From Octadecabacter temperatus (GTDB lineage: Bacteria > Pseudomonadota > Alphaproteobacteria > Rhodobacterales > Rhodobacteraceae): 64,000 nt of DNA. The position numbers and the translations under genes are program-made. The notes beneath the pieces are model-generated. The model saw nothing but the letters and a program-made list of their open reading frames with translations, was not told the origin of the DNA and did no database searches. Location of the stretch: NCBI RefSeq assembly GCF_001187845.1, contig NZ_CP012160.1, forward strand, positions 3,098,501 to 3,162,500. The letters are read 5' to 3'. Below are positions 44,994 through 54,165 of the stretch, piece by piece. The stretch's first letter is position 1. The number at the start of each line of letters is the position of its first letter.

Positions 44994-45823
44994 CTGATCG
45001 AACAATCCCTCTCGCCGGCGTTCTTGGAAACCCGATTTCCCAATCCAGATCGCCACAGCTTTTCCGTCACTGGTTAAAGGCATATGACCGTCCGGGTTTT
45101 TATGTGCCTGTTCACGTGACTGAAGGCGATTTGGAGCAAGTCATTCGTACAATGCCAAAAATGGGTTTCGTTGGCTGTAATGTAACCGCGCCCCATAAAG
45201 TTGACGTACTTGAGATCGCGGACCTCGCAACAGATCGTGCGACGCTAATTGGTGCCGCGAATACTCTGATCTTCCGCAAAGACGGAAAGATCCACGCGGA
45301 TAATACGGATGGGTATGGTTTCATCGCGAACCTGAAACAAGGCGCACCGGGCTGGGCTCCGTCCATTGGTCCGGCGGCCGTTCTTGGTGCGGGCGGCGCG
45401 GCGCGTGCGGTGATTGCGTCTTTGATCGACGTTGGTGTTCAGGAAATTTTTCTGAGCAACAGAACCCGACCCAAAGCTGAAGCGCTGAAGGCGGCGTTTG
45501 GGACCAAAGTTACAGTTGTAGATTGGGTACAGGCCGGAAACATGTTGGAGGATGCGGCGACAGTCGTGAACACAACATCGCTTGGCATGGCGGGCAAACC
45601 AGAGTTTCGCGTTCCGCTTGATGGGTTGCGGCGCGGCACGGTTGTTACTGACTTAGTATATAACCCGCTTAAGACGCGGCTGTTGGTGGAAGCAGAAGCG
45701 GCGGGCTGTGTCGTCGTGGATGGCTTGGGCATGTTGCTTCATCAAGCTGTCCCTGGGTTTGAACGCTGGTTCGGCGTGCGCCCTGAAGTTGACGTCGACA
45801 CACGCGCAGCTGTTCTCGCATGA
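44990..45823 (+). CDS. aroE: Shikimate dehydrogenase
   Basis: NADPH-dependent reduction of 3-dehydroshikimate in aromatic amino acid synthesis. The 277-residue protein has the substrate-binding GNPISQSRSPQLF (about 11-23), GCNVTAPHKVDV with the catalytic Lys, NTDGYGF and the nucleotide-binding GAGGAARAV. It overlaps maf and coaE by four bases each. Confidence 0.96.
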   Translation: MTDRTIPLAGVLGNPISQSRSPQLFRHWLKAYDRPGFYVPVHVTEGDLEQVIRTMPKMGFVGCNVTAPHKVDVLEIADLATDRATLIGAANTLIFRKDGKIHADNTDGYGFIANLKQGAPGWAPSIGPAAVLGAGGAARAVIASLIDVGVQEIFLSNRTRPKAEALKAAFGTKVTVVDWVQAGNMLEDAATVVNTTSLGMAGKPEFRVPLDGLRRGTVVTDLVYNPLKTRLLVEAEAAGCVVVDGLGMLLHQAVPGFERWFGVRPEVDVDTRAAVLA

Positions 45824-46413
45824 GTTTTGTTCTCGGCCTTACGGGGTCTATCGGCATGGGCAAATCTACGACCGCACAGATGTTTGCGGATGCGGGTGTT
45901 CCGGTTTGGGATGCCGATGCGGTGGTTCGTAAGCTGTACGGTGCAGGGGGATCAGCCGCCGACGCCGTGGTAAAGCACTATCCGGAAGCGATTGAAAACG
46001 GTGCAGTTTCCCGTGAGAAATTGCGCGCTTTGATTGCCGCGAACCCTGCAATCTTAGACCACATTCAGAAAATCGTTCATCCGCTGGTCGCTGCAGATCG
46101 TGCCGAGTTCTTGGAAATCGCGGTAGCTCCGATTGTCGTTCTTGATATTCCACTGCTGTTTGAAACGGGTACGGACAGTTTTTGCGATGCAATAGCAGTG
46201 GTTTCTACCACCGCCGTCGAGCAACGCGAACGGGTTCTCGGGCGCGGTGAAATGTCAGAAGCCGACTTTGAATTAATCCTATCGCGGCAAATGCCAGATG
46301 CAGAGAAACGGGCGCGCGCGCGGTGGGTCATCTTGACGCAAACGCTGGACGGTGCGCGAAGATCTGTGAAAGATATCTTAGTGGAAATTGCCAAGGAACT
46401 TCCCGATGCGTGA
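45820..46413 (+). CDS. coaE: Dephospho-CoA kinase
   Basis: Last step of coenzyme A synthesis. The 197-residue protein starts with the P-loop [20 protein letters not shown] (about 6-25), then [13 protein letters not shown] and [11 protein letters not shown]. Member of the maf-aroE-coaE-dnaQ operon, overlapping both neighbours. Confidence 0.96.
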   Translation: MSFVLGLTGSIGMGKSTTAQMFADAGVPVWDADAVVRKLYGAGGSAADAVVKHYPEAIENGAVSREKLRALIAANPAILDHIQKIVHPLVAADRAEFLEIAVAPIVVLDIPLLFETGTDSFCDAIAVVSTTAVEQRERVLGRGEMSEADFELILSRQMPDAEKRARARWVILTQTLDGARRSVKDILVEIAKELPDA

Positions 46414-47131
46414 GATCGTTCTTGATACTGAGACAACAGGTTTTGAACCAAGCGAAGGCGATCGTATCGTTGAAATTGGTGCGATTGAATTGCTCAACCA
46501 TATGCCCACGGGCCGGACGTATCATCAGTACATCAACCCAAAGCGGTCAATGCCCGCGGGCGCGTTTGAAATTCACGGAATTGGACCAGACCTTTTGGAA
46601 CCGCCAAAAGACCCGACCCCTGGTCAAGTAATTCTACGCGACAAACCTGTTTTTGCGGATATCGCGCAGGCCTTTGTAGATTTCATCGGCGACGCAAGAC
46701 TTGTTATTCACAACGCCGCTTTTGACATGAAGTTTCTGAATGCCGAACTTGGTTGGTTGAACCGAGCTTTGTTACCCATGGACCAGTCGCTCGATACGCT
46801 TGCGATCGCGCGCAAAAAGTTCCCTGGTTCGCCTGCGTCTTTGGATGCGCTGTGTCGTCGTTTCGGAATCGATAACTCAAACCGGACATTGCACGGCGCG
46901 CTACTCGATAGTGAAATTCTTGCTGAAGTTTACCTTGAACTGATTGGAGGACGTCAGCCGGACCTTGTGATGGGCGGTCAGACAGAAGCAAAGACCACGT
47001 CGGCAGGATCGGACTGGCGGCCACAACCACGGCCAACACCGCTCGCGTCAAAAATAAAAGCGGCGGAGGCCGATGCCCACGCCGCTTTCATTGATACGCT
47101 GGGCGATGATGCCCTTTGGAAAAAGACCTAA
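46406..47131 (+). CDS. dnaQ: DNA polymerase III epsilon subunit (proofreading exonuclease)
   Basis: 3'-5' exonuclease of the replicative polymerase. The 241-residue protein has the DEDDh motifs: [10 protein letters not shown] (about 5-14), the NAAFDMKFL block (about 97) and HGALLDSE (about 155). The ATG at 46406 has AAGGAA seven bases upstream and overlaps the coaE stop by eight bases; an in-frame start at 46388 lacks that. A replication gene close to the origin. It overlaps secB by four bases at the 3' end. Confidence 0.95.
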   Translation: MREIVLDTETTGFEPSEGDRIVEIGAIELLNHMPTGRTYHQYINPKRSMPAGAFEIHGIGPDLLEPPKDPTPGQVILRDKPVFADIAQAFVDFIGDARLVIHNAAFDMKFLNAELGWLNRALLPMDQSLDTLAIARKKFPGSPASLDALCRRFGIDNSNRTLHGALLDSEILAEVYLELIGGRQPDLVMGGQTEAKTTSAGSDWRPQPRPTPLASKIKAAEADAHAAFIDTLGDDALWKKT

Positions 47132-47637
47132 GCGTCTGCCGTTTTCTGCTGCGCTGCACGTAGTGCAAGTTGCTGGCGGTAGATTGCGACAAAATCAATT
47201 TGCTCAAGGTTCAGCGGTGGGAAGCCACCATCACGTGTAACGTCACTGACGATGCGGCGGATGAACGGGAACGTCATGCGAGGGCATTCGATCATCAGGT
47301 ACGGGTGCATTTGCTGTTCTGGCACGCCTTCGATTTCGAACACGCCGGAATACTCAAGCTCAAGCATGAACAAGTTCTTATCCGAACCAGCGTTGGTTGA
47401 AGATACCTTCAACTTGGTGATTACTTCATACTGGTTTTCAACGCCGCGCTTGCGTGCATCAAGGTTCACTTCGACCTTGATCTCAGGCTTAACTTCACCG
47501 TCGACGCCTTTTTGCGCCATGACGTTTTCGAACGAAAGGTCGCGAACAAACTGGGCGAGAATACGTTGTTTGATCTGTGGTGCTGCGGCTGCTGCATCTG
47601 CTGCGCCGTTTGTTGGTGTTGTTTCTTCTTCGGCCAT
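47128..47637 (-). CDS. secB: Protein-export chaperone SecB
   Basis: Keeps secretory precursors unfolded for SecA. The 169-residue protein shows [31 protein letters not shown] and [25 protein letters not shown], all SecB signatures, after an Ala/Thr-rich N-terminus. It runs against the dnaQ operon; the fxsA gene upstream on the same strand is 56 bases away. Confidence 0.97.
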   Translation of the reverse strand: MAEEETTPTNGAADAAAAAPQIKQRILAQFVRDLSFENVMAQKGVDGEVKPEIKVEVNLDARKRGVENQYEVITKLKVSSTNAGSDKNLFMLELEYSGVFEIEGVPEQQMHPYLMIECPRMTFPFIRRIVSDVTRDGGFPPLNLEQIDFVAIYRQQLALRAAQQKTADA

Positions 47638-47693
47638 TTGGCCCTCCGGATTTCAATTAATTCACGCCCGTGTATCAGGCGCAGGTGCGAGCC

Positions 47694-48179
47694 TCAATGT
47701 TTAGTCCATCCTGATGGGCCGTCATTGGGACGATTGTCAGGGTCAATCTCTTCGAATTCACCATCAATTACGCGATCATTCGGGTGTGATCGATTTGATT
47801 GAGAGCTATCAGGCCCCATTTGAAAAGACTGAACGTTCACGCGACTGCGCATGTATTTGTAAAGGCCAGTACGCACGCCGGGAATCAAGAGAGCAAACCC
47901 GACAAAATCGGTAAAAAACCCCGGTGTAAGTAGCAAAGCGCCTGAAAATAGGATCATCGCACCATGTGCGAGTGGTTCTGTTGGGTCCTGCAAGCTGGAA
48001 AAGGACGTGCGCAAGTCTAACATTGCGCGATTTCCCTGACTGCGCACCATCCATGCACCCAAGATCGCCGTTGCGATCACAATCGCAAGCGTCCAACCGA
48101 GCCCGATTGCGCCACCGACTTGGATAAAGAGAGTGATTTCAAGCAATGGGATGCCGATAAATAGCAAAAGCAAAAGCAT
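47694..48179 (-). CDS. FxsA family membrane protein
   Basis: A 161-residue membrane protein with several hydrophobic segments (about 1-25, 27-45, 75-105) matching FxsA: the start LLLLFIGIPLLEITLFIQVGG, IATAILGAWMVRSQG, GALLLTPGFFTDFVGFALLIPGVR. FxsA overproduction suppresses F-plasmid exclusion of phage T7 in E. coli; its normal role is unknown. Polar C-terminal tail from about 115. Confidence 0.92.
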   Translation of the reverse strand: MLLLLLFIGIPLLEITLFIQVGGAIGLGWTLAIVIATAILGAWMVRSQGNRAMLDLRTSFSSLQDPTEPLAHGAMILFSGALLLTPGFFTDFVGFALLIPGVRTGLYKYMRSRVNVQSFQMGPDSSQSNRSHPNDRVIDGEFEEIDPDNRPNDGPSGWTKH

Positions 48180-48301
48180 GGGACCTCCGATGAGCCAATG
48201 AATTATGTGGGCTAAGGTGGACTTGGCCCTATACCAGCCCTACATAATGTCGGTACCGCGATGTTACCACTTGTCTTGAAATTATCTTGAAAGAAACGCA
48301 C

Positions 48302-48961
48302 ATGAATTCGCCCGCTCTTCAGCTTCTGGTTCTCGCAGCAATTGCGATATTCCTGATCCTTCGCCTGCGCAGTGTGTTGGGAACGCGGGAAGGGTTTGAA
48401 AAACCAAAGACACAAAAGCAAGCGCCTAAACGGCGAACTGGTCCCACACTTGAAGTAATTGACGGTGGGCCTGATCCAGATGTTACCGACTATGTTGAAG
48501 CCGACAGTGATACAGGCAAGGCATTGTCTGCGATGAAAGCAGCCGATCGGTCTTTCAATGTTCGTGAATTCGTTCGCGGTGCGCGCGGCGCATATGAAAT
48601 GATCCTGACGGGTTTTGAAAAGGGCGACCTTGCCGAAATCAAACCGTTCTTGTCGGATGATGTTTACGAAGCCTTTGCTGGTGTTGTCGAAGCCCGCGAA
48701 AAAGACGGGCTGAGCGTCGATTTCACGTTTGTTGGAATTTCGGAAACCACACTTGTTGGCGCTGATTTTGACGAGGCGACGAATGAAGGCGAAGTTTCGG
48801 TGAAGTTCGTGAGTGAAAGCACATCGGCAGTTTATGATAAGGGTGGCGATCTAAAGGAAGGATCTACTACCGACATCAAGAAGCAACGCGACGTCTGGAC
48901 GTTTGGCCGCAAGATGGGCACTGGCGATCCCAATTGGTTCCTCGTCGCCACAGGCGAATGA
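48302..48961 (+). CDS. Tim44/TimA domain membrane-anchored protein
   Basis: A 219-residue protein with one N-terminal membrane helix (LQLLVLAAIAIFLILRLRSVL), a charged linker, and a Tim44-like domain from about 75 (VREFVRGARGAYEMILTGFEKGDLAEIKPFLSDDVYEAF in pieces). TimA homologues in alphaproteobacteria are the ancestors of mitochondrial Tim44, and the gene sits beside the origin in several species. The ATG at 48302 is preferred over TTG at 48287. Its stop overlaps mltA as ATGA. Confidence 0.9.
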   Translation: MNSPALQLLVLAAIAIFLILRLRSVLGTREGFEKPKTQKQAPKRRTGPTLEVIDGGPDPDVTDYVEADSDTGKALSAMKAADRSFNVREFVRGARGAYEMILTGFEKGDLAEIKPFLSDDVYEAFAGVVEAREKDGLSVDFTFVGISETTLVGADFDEATNEGEVSVKFVSESTSAVYDKGGDLKEGSTTDIKKQRDVWTFGRKMGTGDPNWFLVATGE

Positions 48962-49998
48962 AGGTTCGGGCGGCTGCCGTTGGGCTGTCGCTGATCCTGC
49001 AATCATATTTTGCGACAGAGGCGGCAATGGCCAATCCGACGTACCAACTTTTGCAATTTGAAGAGCTGGAAGGCTGGGCGGAAGACGACCATCAGGCCGC
49101 TTTCGATGTGTTCCTGTCCACGTGTGGCGACATGCGTGACCCCGCTTGGGAAGCGATCTGCGCTGTTGCTGGTCAGGGCCACGAAGCACGCGGGTTTTTC
49201 GAACGTTTCTTTACCCCTGTCCTTATTGAGGACGGCAAAGACGCGTTGTTCACTGGGTATTTTGAACCCGAATTGCGCGGCTCACTAAACCGTGGTGGTC
49301 CTTATCAGTACCCTCTTTATCGCCAGCCAGATGATGTTTCCTCTCCTTGGTTAACGCGCCAAGAGATTGAAGAAACCGGCGCGCTTTCCGGTAAAGGACT
49401 TGAAATAGCGTGGATCGATGATCCCGTTGATGTGTTCTTTTTGCAGGTCCAAGGTTCGGGTCGTGTGAAGTTGGATACGGGAGGCGGCATTCGTGTCGGC
49501 TACGGTGGTGCAAACGGTCACGAGTATTCATCAATCGGGCTAGAGTTGGTGCGTCGAGGAATTTACGAGTCCCATCAGGTTTCCGCCGATGTCATCCGGA
49601 ACTGGGTGCGTAATAACGGCCAAGAAGGTCTACAACTTTTGTGGGCGAACGACAGTTTTGTCTTCTTCCGTGAGGTCAACGAAGTGCCTGCCCATATGGG
49701 CCCGCTTGGTGCGATGAACAGGTCAGTTACGACGATGCGCACCGTGGCGATTGACCCAAGCTATATCCCTTACGGCGCACCGGTTTGGATTGAAATGCAA
49801 GGTGCCAATCCGCTCAACCGTTTGATGGTGGCACAAGATACTGGATCGGCAATTCGTGGATCGCAACGTGCCGACATTTTCTTTGGAACCGGCGATGAAG
49901 CAGGACGAGCGGCAGGACGAATTAAAGATGGCGGGCGCATGGTGGTTCTGATGCCAATTCAAAGCGCCTACGCGTTGCTTCCAGATGTGATCGAATGA
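48958..49998 (+). CDS. mltA: Membrane-bound lytic murein transglycosylase A
   Basis: Cleaves peptidoglycan glycan strands. The 346-residue protein has a signal peptide (KVRAAAVGLSLILQSYFATEAAMA, no clear lipobox), the MltA domain with GYFEPELRGS and VQGSGRVKL blocks, and the C-terminal 3D domain with DTGSAIRGSQRADIFFGTG. The start overlaps the preceding stop by four bases; the stop overlaps the smr gene. Confidence 0.94.
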   Translation: MKVRAAAVGLSLILQSYFATEAAMANPTYQLLQFEELEGWAEDDHQAAFDVFLSTCGDMRDPAWEAICAVAGQGHEARGFFERFFTPVLIEDGKDALFTGYFEPELRGSLNRGGPYQYPLYRQPDDVSSPWLTRQEIEETGALSGKGLEIAWIDDPVDVFFLQVQGSGRVKLDTGGGIRVGYGGANGHEYSSIGLELVRRGIYESHQVSADVIRNWVRNNGQEGLQLLWANDSFVFFREVNEVPAHMGPLGAMNRSVTTMRTVAIDPSYIPYGAPVWIEMQGANPLNRLMVAQDTGSAIRGSQRADIFFGTGDEAGRAAGRIKDGGRMVVLMPIQSAYALLPDVIE

Positions 49999-50585
49999 AA
50001 CGGCCTCGACATTTGTCAGCTGAAGAAAAGGCTTTGTGGGAAACGGTGACAAAGCGGACAGAGCCGCTTGAGAAACCTGTTGGAAAGTTGATACGCGCTG
50101 CACCCAAGACACCAAAGCCGTCGCCAAGCGTGTCAAAACCTCGGCCAATACCTTCGTTCAATATCGGTGATTCAGTCGATCATCGATCAGACCATGACTT
50201 ACTCCCGTCGCTTGGCCAACAAATGCGTGCCGCACCTGTTCAAATGGATCGAAAGGCGTTTGGAAAATTGCGGCGTGGAAAGTTAAAACCGGACGCACGG
50301 ATCGATTTGCACGGGATGACAATGGCGCAAGCGCATCCAGCTCTTACAGGTTTTATTCTACGGTCAGCCAGCGCTGGGCATCGTTTGGTTTTGGTGATCA
50401 CCGGCAAAGGTAAAGATCGCGACGATGGAGGCCCGATCCCCACCAAGTTCGGCGTCTTGCGCCATCAAGTTCCGCAATGGTTGTCTATGGCGCCATTAGG
50501 TGGATTGGTGATGCAAGTTAGTGAAAGCCACATTCGCCACGGCGGGCAGGGCGCGTATTACGTTTACCTACGTCGCGCGCGCTGA
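49995..50585 (+). CDS. Smr domain protein
   Basis: A 196-residue protein with a disordered, Pro/Lys-rich N-terminal half and a C-terminal Smr domain: DLHGMTMAQAHPALTGF (about 103), VLVITGKGKDR and PTKFGVLRHQVPQWL. Smr domains are nucleic-acid nucleases or binding modules, related to the MutS2 C-terminus; the role here is unknown. It overlaps mltA by four bases and the convergent MFS gene by 18. Confidence 0.92.
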   Translation: MKRPRHLSAEEKALWETVTKRTEPLEKPVGKLIRAAPKTPKPSPSVSKPRPIPSFNIGDSVDHRSDHDLLPSLGQQMRAAPVQMDRKAFGKLRRGKLKPDARIDLHGMTMAQAHPALTGFILRSASAGHRLVLVITGKGKDRDDGGPIPTKFGVLRHQVPQWLSMAPLGGLVMQVSESHIRHGGQGAYYVYLRRAR

Positions 50586-51800
50586 TCTTCGCATGAGCGC
50601 GACAGGATACAGCAAAAGCAGGGCAGCAATCGCAAAGCACGCGGAATAGCCGAGCATCTGCACCTCAAACCCAACCCCATTATCGATTAGCCAGCCGCTT
50701 ATCCCCGGACCGAGTGCGGAGCCGAGAACCATAAGAGCGGTTGCCGCGGCTTTGATGGATCCTAGGTGTTGTGTTCCAAAAAATTCTGCCCAACATGCAT
50801 TCAAAAGGGTTGCTTGCCCGCCTCCCGCAGCTCCCATCAGGATCAATGCCAAAGCGGTCCACCCCAAGCTGGGTGCATACCAGTGCAAGATGAAAGCGAT
50901 GATGTAGGGGATCAGGTAGAACGGCAGAAGGCGCACAGCGCCAACACGATCTACTGCCCAACCGTAGATAATTGTCGAAAGGAATATCGTAGCGGTTCCC
51001 AACGGGAACACCGCCACAAGGGCGAGGTGCGACCAACCCTTGATTTCAGCGAAATGCACTTGGTGAAACCAGAAGGCGGTTCCAAAACCAGAGAATGACA
51101 TGACGGCTGGGGCCATTGCCCAAAACATCGGGTGACGCAAGGCGTCCATTCTGGTCCAGTGCTTGCCGTACAATCCTGTTGACTGCTCACTCGAAGACAC
51201 TGATTGCGGTGTGCGTTCCAAACGCAGCAATCTAAAAAGCACTGGTGCCATGGCAAGGCAGAACAATGCGCATCCGAGCCAAATGAAATGCCAATCTACC
51301 CGTGATTTCATCCAGACCATTAACAACGGCAAGGTCGCTTCGGCCAACATATACCCCATCGCGGCAACAGCGAGGGCGCGTCCGCGCGTCGCGACGAACC
51401 AACGGGCCATTGCAACGGTGGCAACTTGGGTTGTCATTCCCTGACCAAAGAAGCGCAGAAAAAAAACTACTAGAGGAAGCAAAGCAGCAATCGGGTTCAG
51501 CGCCATCAAAACGCAGGACAGCCCGAGTAGTAGGATCACTGTAATTCCCAATTGTCGAACGCGGAACCGGTCGGCCAGCCCACCAGCAAAGACCATGATA
51601 GCAGCAGACGCACCCGTGCCGATCATATAGATCAGTCCCCAGTCGCCGTTGCTTAACCCGTATTGTTCACGGATCTCACCACCGAAGATTGAGATGAAAT
51701 AGGTCTGCCCAAAGCTGGACAAAAACGACAGCAACGCGCCCGTCGCGAGGAAGGGCGCGTTTTCACGGATAAAATGGATGTAGCCGGAATCGCGGGTCAT
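50568..51800 (-). CDS. Major facilitator superfamily transporter
   Basis: A 410-residue secondary transporter with about twelve hydrophobic segments. MFS features: the motif-A region GGLADRFRVRQLG between helices 2 and 3 and a matching YGWAVDRVGAVRLL loop in the second half. Substrate unknown. It lies 37 bases after hslU on the same strand without a clear ribosome binding site or terminator between, so it may be cotranscribed. Confidence 0.9.
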   Translation of the reverse strand: MTRDSGYIHFIRENAPFLATGALLSFLSSFGQTYFISIFGGEIREQYGLSNGDWGLIYMIGTGASAAIMVFAGGLADRFRVRQLGITVILLLGLSCVLMALNPIAALLPLVVFFLRFFGQGMTTQVATVAMARWFVATRGRALAVAAMGYMLAEATLPLLMVWMKSRVDWHFIWLGCALFCLAMAPVLFRLLRLERTPQSVSSSEQSTGLYGKHWTRMDALRHPMFWAMAPAVMSFSGFGTAFWFHQVHFAEIKGWSHLALVAVFPLGTATIFLSTIIYGWAVDRVGAVRLLPFYLIPYIIAFILHWYAPSLGWTALALILMGAAGGGQATLLNACWAEFFGTQHLGSIKAAATALMVLGSALGPGISGWLIDNGVGFEVQMLGYSACFAIAALLLLYPVALMRRSARAT

Positions 51801-51837
51801 GCAGCTTTATTGGCCGGATGCCCGCGACAGGGAAGCG

Positions 51838-53145
51838 CTAAAGAACGTAGCGGCTGATGTCAGTTGAGCGGCTTAGCTCACCAAGGTGTTCTTCGACAAA
51901 GGCGGCATTGACTTCAATGGCGTCGCCACCACGGTCTGGCGCGTTGAAAGAAAGGTCTTCAAAAACACGCTCCATGACGGTGTACAAACGTCGCGCACCT
52001 ATGTTTTCAACGCTTTCGTTCACTTCGGCGGCAATACCTGCGAGGGCTTTGATACCGTCTTCGCTAAACGTTACTTTAACGTCCTCGGTTCCCATGAGCG
52101 CGGTGTACTGACGGGTCAGCGCGTTGTCTGTTTCCGTGAGAATACGCACAAAATCGTCTTCAGTAAGTGCGCGCAGTTCCACACGAATTGGAAGACGGCC
52201 CTGAAGCTCTGGCAAAAGGTCGGACGGCTTGGCGATGTGGAAAGCGCCGGATGCGATAAATAGAATGTGGTCGGTTTTAACCGAGCCGTGCTTGGTTGAA
52301 ACGGTGGTGCCTTCGATCAGCGGTAGCAAATCGCGCTGCACACCTTCGCGCGAAACGTCTGCGCCACGAGCATCAGAATTGCGGCAAACTTTGTCGATCT
52401 CATCGAGGAAGACGATACCGTTTTGCTCAACTGCCTCTAACGCAATCTTGGTGATGGTTTCATCGTCCAGCAATTTGTCCGCCTCGTCAGCGATCAGCAA
52501 CTCGTAGCTTTCAGAAACGGTGACGCGTTTCTTGGTGGTGCGCCCACCAAAGGCTTTGCCGAACATCGCACCGAGGTCCATTCCGCCAGGCATCTGCCCA
52601 GGCTGACCAGGTATTTCCATACCGCCCAGTGGGCTAGAGTTATCCGTGACCTCAATCTCGATGATTGTATCGTCCAGCTCACCACTTTTCAGTTTTTTGC
52701 GGAACATGTCACGCGTGCCGCTGCGGGCGTCTTCGCCGGCGATAGCGTCAATTACGCGTGCTTCGGCAGCCTCATGCGCTTTTTGTTTCACGTCGTCGCG
52801 CAAGTAATCGCGAGTCTCAACGATTGCAGCTTCGACCAGATCACGGATGATTTGTTCAACGTCCCGACCAACATATCCAACTTCCGTGAATTTAGTTGCT
52901 TCGACTTTGATAAATGGCGCGCGGGCAAGTTTGGCCAAGCGGCGCGAGATTTCAGTTTTTCCGACGCCAGTGGGCCCAATCATAAGAATGTTCTTTGGGT
53001 ACACTTCATCGCGCAGATCGTCGTCGAGATGTTTACGACGCCACCTATTGCGAAGCGCCACGGCGACAGCGCGTTTGGCGTCGTTCTGGCCAATGATATG
53101 ACGGTCTAATTCAGATACGATTTCGCGGGGTGTCAGGTCAGTCAT
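51838..53145 (-). CDS. hslU: ATPase subunit HslU of the HslVU protease
   Basis: AAA+ unfoldase (ClpY) for HslV. The 435-residue protein has Walker [17 protein letters not shown] (about 59), the pore region [11 protein letters not shown], an I domain, Walker B VFLDEIDK and the C-terminal RYVL tail that docks on HslV. It overlaps hslV by eight bases. Confidence 0.97.
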   Translation of the reverse strand: MTDLTPREIVSELDRHIIGQNDAKRAVAVALRNRWRRKHLDDDLRDEVYPKNILMIGPTGVGKTEISRRLAKLARAPFIKVEATKFTEVGYVGRDVEQIIRDLVEAAIVETRDYLRDDVKQKAHEAAEARVIDAIAGEDARSGTRDMFRKKLKSGELDDTIIEIEVTDNSSPLGGMEIPGQPGQMPGGMDLGAMFGKAFGGRTTKKRVTVSESYELLIADEADKLLDDETITKIALEAVEQNGIVFLDEIDKVCRNSDARGADVSREGVQRDLLPLIEGTTVSTKHGSVKTDHILFIASGAFHIAKPSDLLPELQGRLPIRVELRALTEDDFVRILTETDNALTRQYTALMGTEDVKVTFSEDGIKALAGIAAEVNESVENIGARRLYTVMERVFEDLSFNAPDRGGDAIEVNAAFVEEHLGELSRSTDISRYVL

Positions 53146-53668
53146 GCTTGATGGTCTCCACGGTCAGATTACCGTTTGTGTAAACGCAAATGTCGGCGGC
53201 GATTGCCATGGAACGGCGCGCAATCTCTTCGGCGGAAAGATCATGGTCCATCAATGCTCGACCAGCGGCGAGGGCGAAGTTTCCGCCTGAACCAATCGCC
53301 GTCACATCGTGTTCGGGTTCCAGAACATCGCCTGCGCCCGTGATTACGAATAGGTCTTTGCCGTCTGTGACGATCAACATCGCCTCAAGTTTCTGGAGGT
53401 ATTTGTCGGTGCGCCAATCTTTGGCAAGCTCGACAGACGCCCGTGCCAATTGGCCTGGCGTAGCCTCAAGTTTCTTTTCAAGCCGTTCAAGGAGCGTGAA
53501 TGCATCCGCGGTGGAACCGGCAAAACCGCAAATTACGTCGCTGCCACCGACTGTGAGACGGCGCACCTTTGTAGCAGTGCCTTTCATAACCGTCTGCCCG
53601 ACAGAAACTTGCCCGTCACCCGCGATGACCACTTCGTCACCTTTGCGTACACCGATAATTGTTGTCAT
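53138..53668 (-). CDS. hslV: Proteolytic subunit HslV
   Basis: Proteasome-like threonine protease. The 176-residue protein begins [14 protein letters not shown]; removal of Met exposes the catalytic Thr1. [31 protein letters not shown] and [16 protein letters not shown] are family signatures. AAGGAC lies before the ATG. A heat-shock-like promoter precedes it. Confidence 0.97.
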   Translation of the reverse strand: MTTIIGVRKGDEVVIAGDGQVSVGQTVMKGTATKVRRLTVGGSDVICGFAGSTADAFTLLERLEKKLEATPGQLARASVELAKDWRTDKYLQKLEAMLIVTDGKDLFVITGAGDVLEPEHDVTAIGSGGNFALAAGRALMDHDLSAEEIARRSMAIAADICVYTNGNLTVETIKHD

Positions 53669-53692
53669 GTCGTGTCCTTACGTTGCTAATGA

Positions 53693-53724
53693 ATTATATG
53701 GCAACGCAATTGGCGCGGCACAAG
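53693..53724 (-). promoter_or_regulatory. Predicted heat-shock (RpoH-type) promoter of hslVU
   Basis: On the minus strand CTTGTG (53724-53719) and CCATAT (53701-53696) are 17 bases apart, close to alphaproteobacterial RpoH promoters (CTTG, then C-rich/TAT). The same place contains TATAAT, so a sigma-70 promoter with a 19-base spacer is an alternative. It precedes hslV by about 25 bases. Confidence 0.5.
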
Positions 53725-53733
53725 GTTCCATGC

Positions 53734-53761
53734 AAAAAGGGCGCCCCATTGGGACGCCCTT
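53734..53761 (-). terminator. Terminator of the trxA transcript
   Basis: On the minus strand AAGGGCG and CGCCCTT form a stem extended by TCCC/GGGG around a short loop, followed by TTTGC. It lies 18 bases after the trxA stop and separates the addA-trxA cluster from hslVU. Confidence 0.85.
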
Positions 53762-53779
53762 AAATTCAAATAGAAGCGC

Positions 53780-54100
53780 TTAGATGCTTTCTTCGATCCA
53801 ACCCTGAAGCGCCGCTTTTGGGGCCGCGCCGGTTTTGTTGGAAACGACTTCGCCACCTTTGAACAGAAACAGTGCCGGAATGCCGCGTACGCCCATTTGA
53901 GCAGGGGAATTCGGGTTTTCGTCAACGTTCACTTTGACGATTTTCACTTTGCCGTCCAGTTCAGCGGAAAGTTCTTCGAGCGCTGGGCCGATTTGCTTAC
54001 AAGGACCGCACCATTCTGCCCAGAAATCAACCACTACTGGGATGTCGGACTGGCGAACTTCTGCGTCAAATGTATCGTCTGTTACTGCTACGGTGGCCAT
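53780..54100 (-). CDS. trxA: Thioredoxin
   Basis: A general disulfide reductase. The 106-residue protein has the active site [15 protein letters not shown] (about 30-44) and the cis-Pro block [12 protein letters not shown]. The ATG at 54100 has AAGGAGT upstream; the longer frame to 54151 has none. It lies after addA in the same direction with a 61-base gap and a promoter-like sequence of its own. Confidence 0.96.
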   Translation of the reverse strand: MATVAVTDDTFDAEVRQSDIPVVVDFWAEWCGPCKQIGPALEELSAELDGKVKIVKVNVDENPNSPAQMGVRGIPALFLFKGGEVVSNKTGAAPKAALQGWIEESI

Positions 54101-54136
54101 TGGCTCTACTCCTTGGGGGTATGTATTTGCATCGGG

Positions 54137-54165
54137 AACGTATGGACGCACATGGGCATCGTCAA
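54137..54165 (-). promoter_or_regulatory. Possible trxA promoter
   Basis: On the minus strand TTGACG (54165-54160) and TACGTT (54142-54137) are 17 bases apart. The -35 lies over the addA stop codon. This would give trxA expression apart from the addAB operon. Confidence 0.4.
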
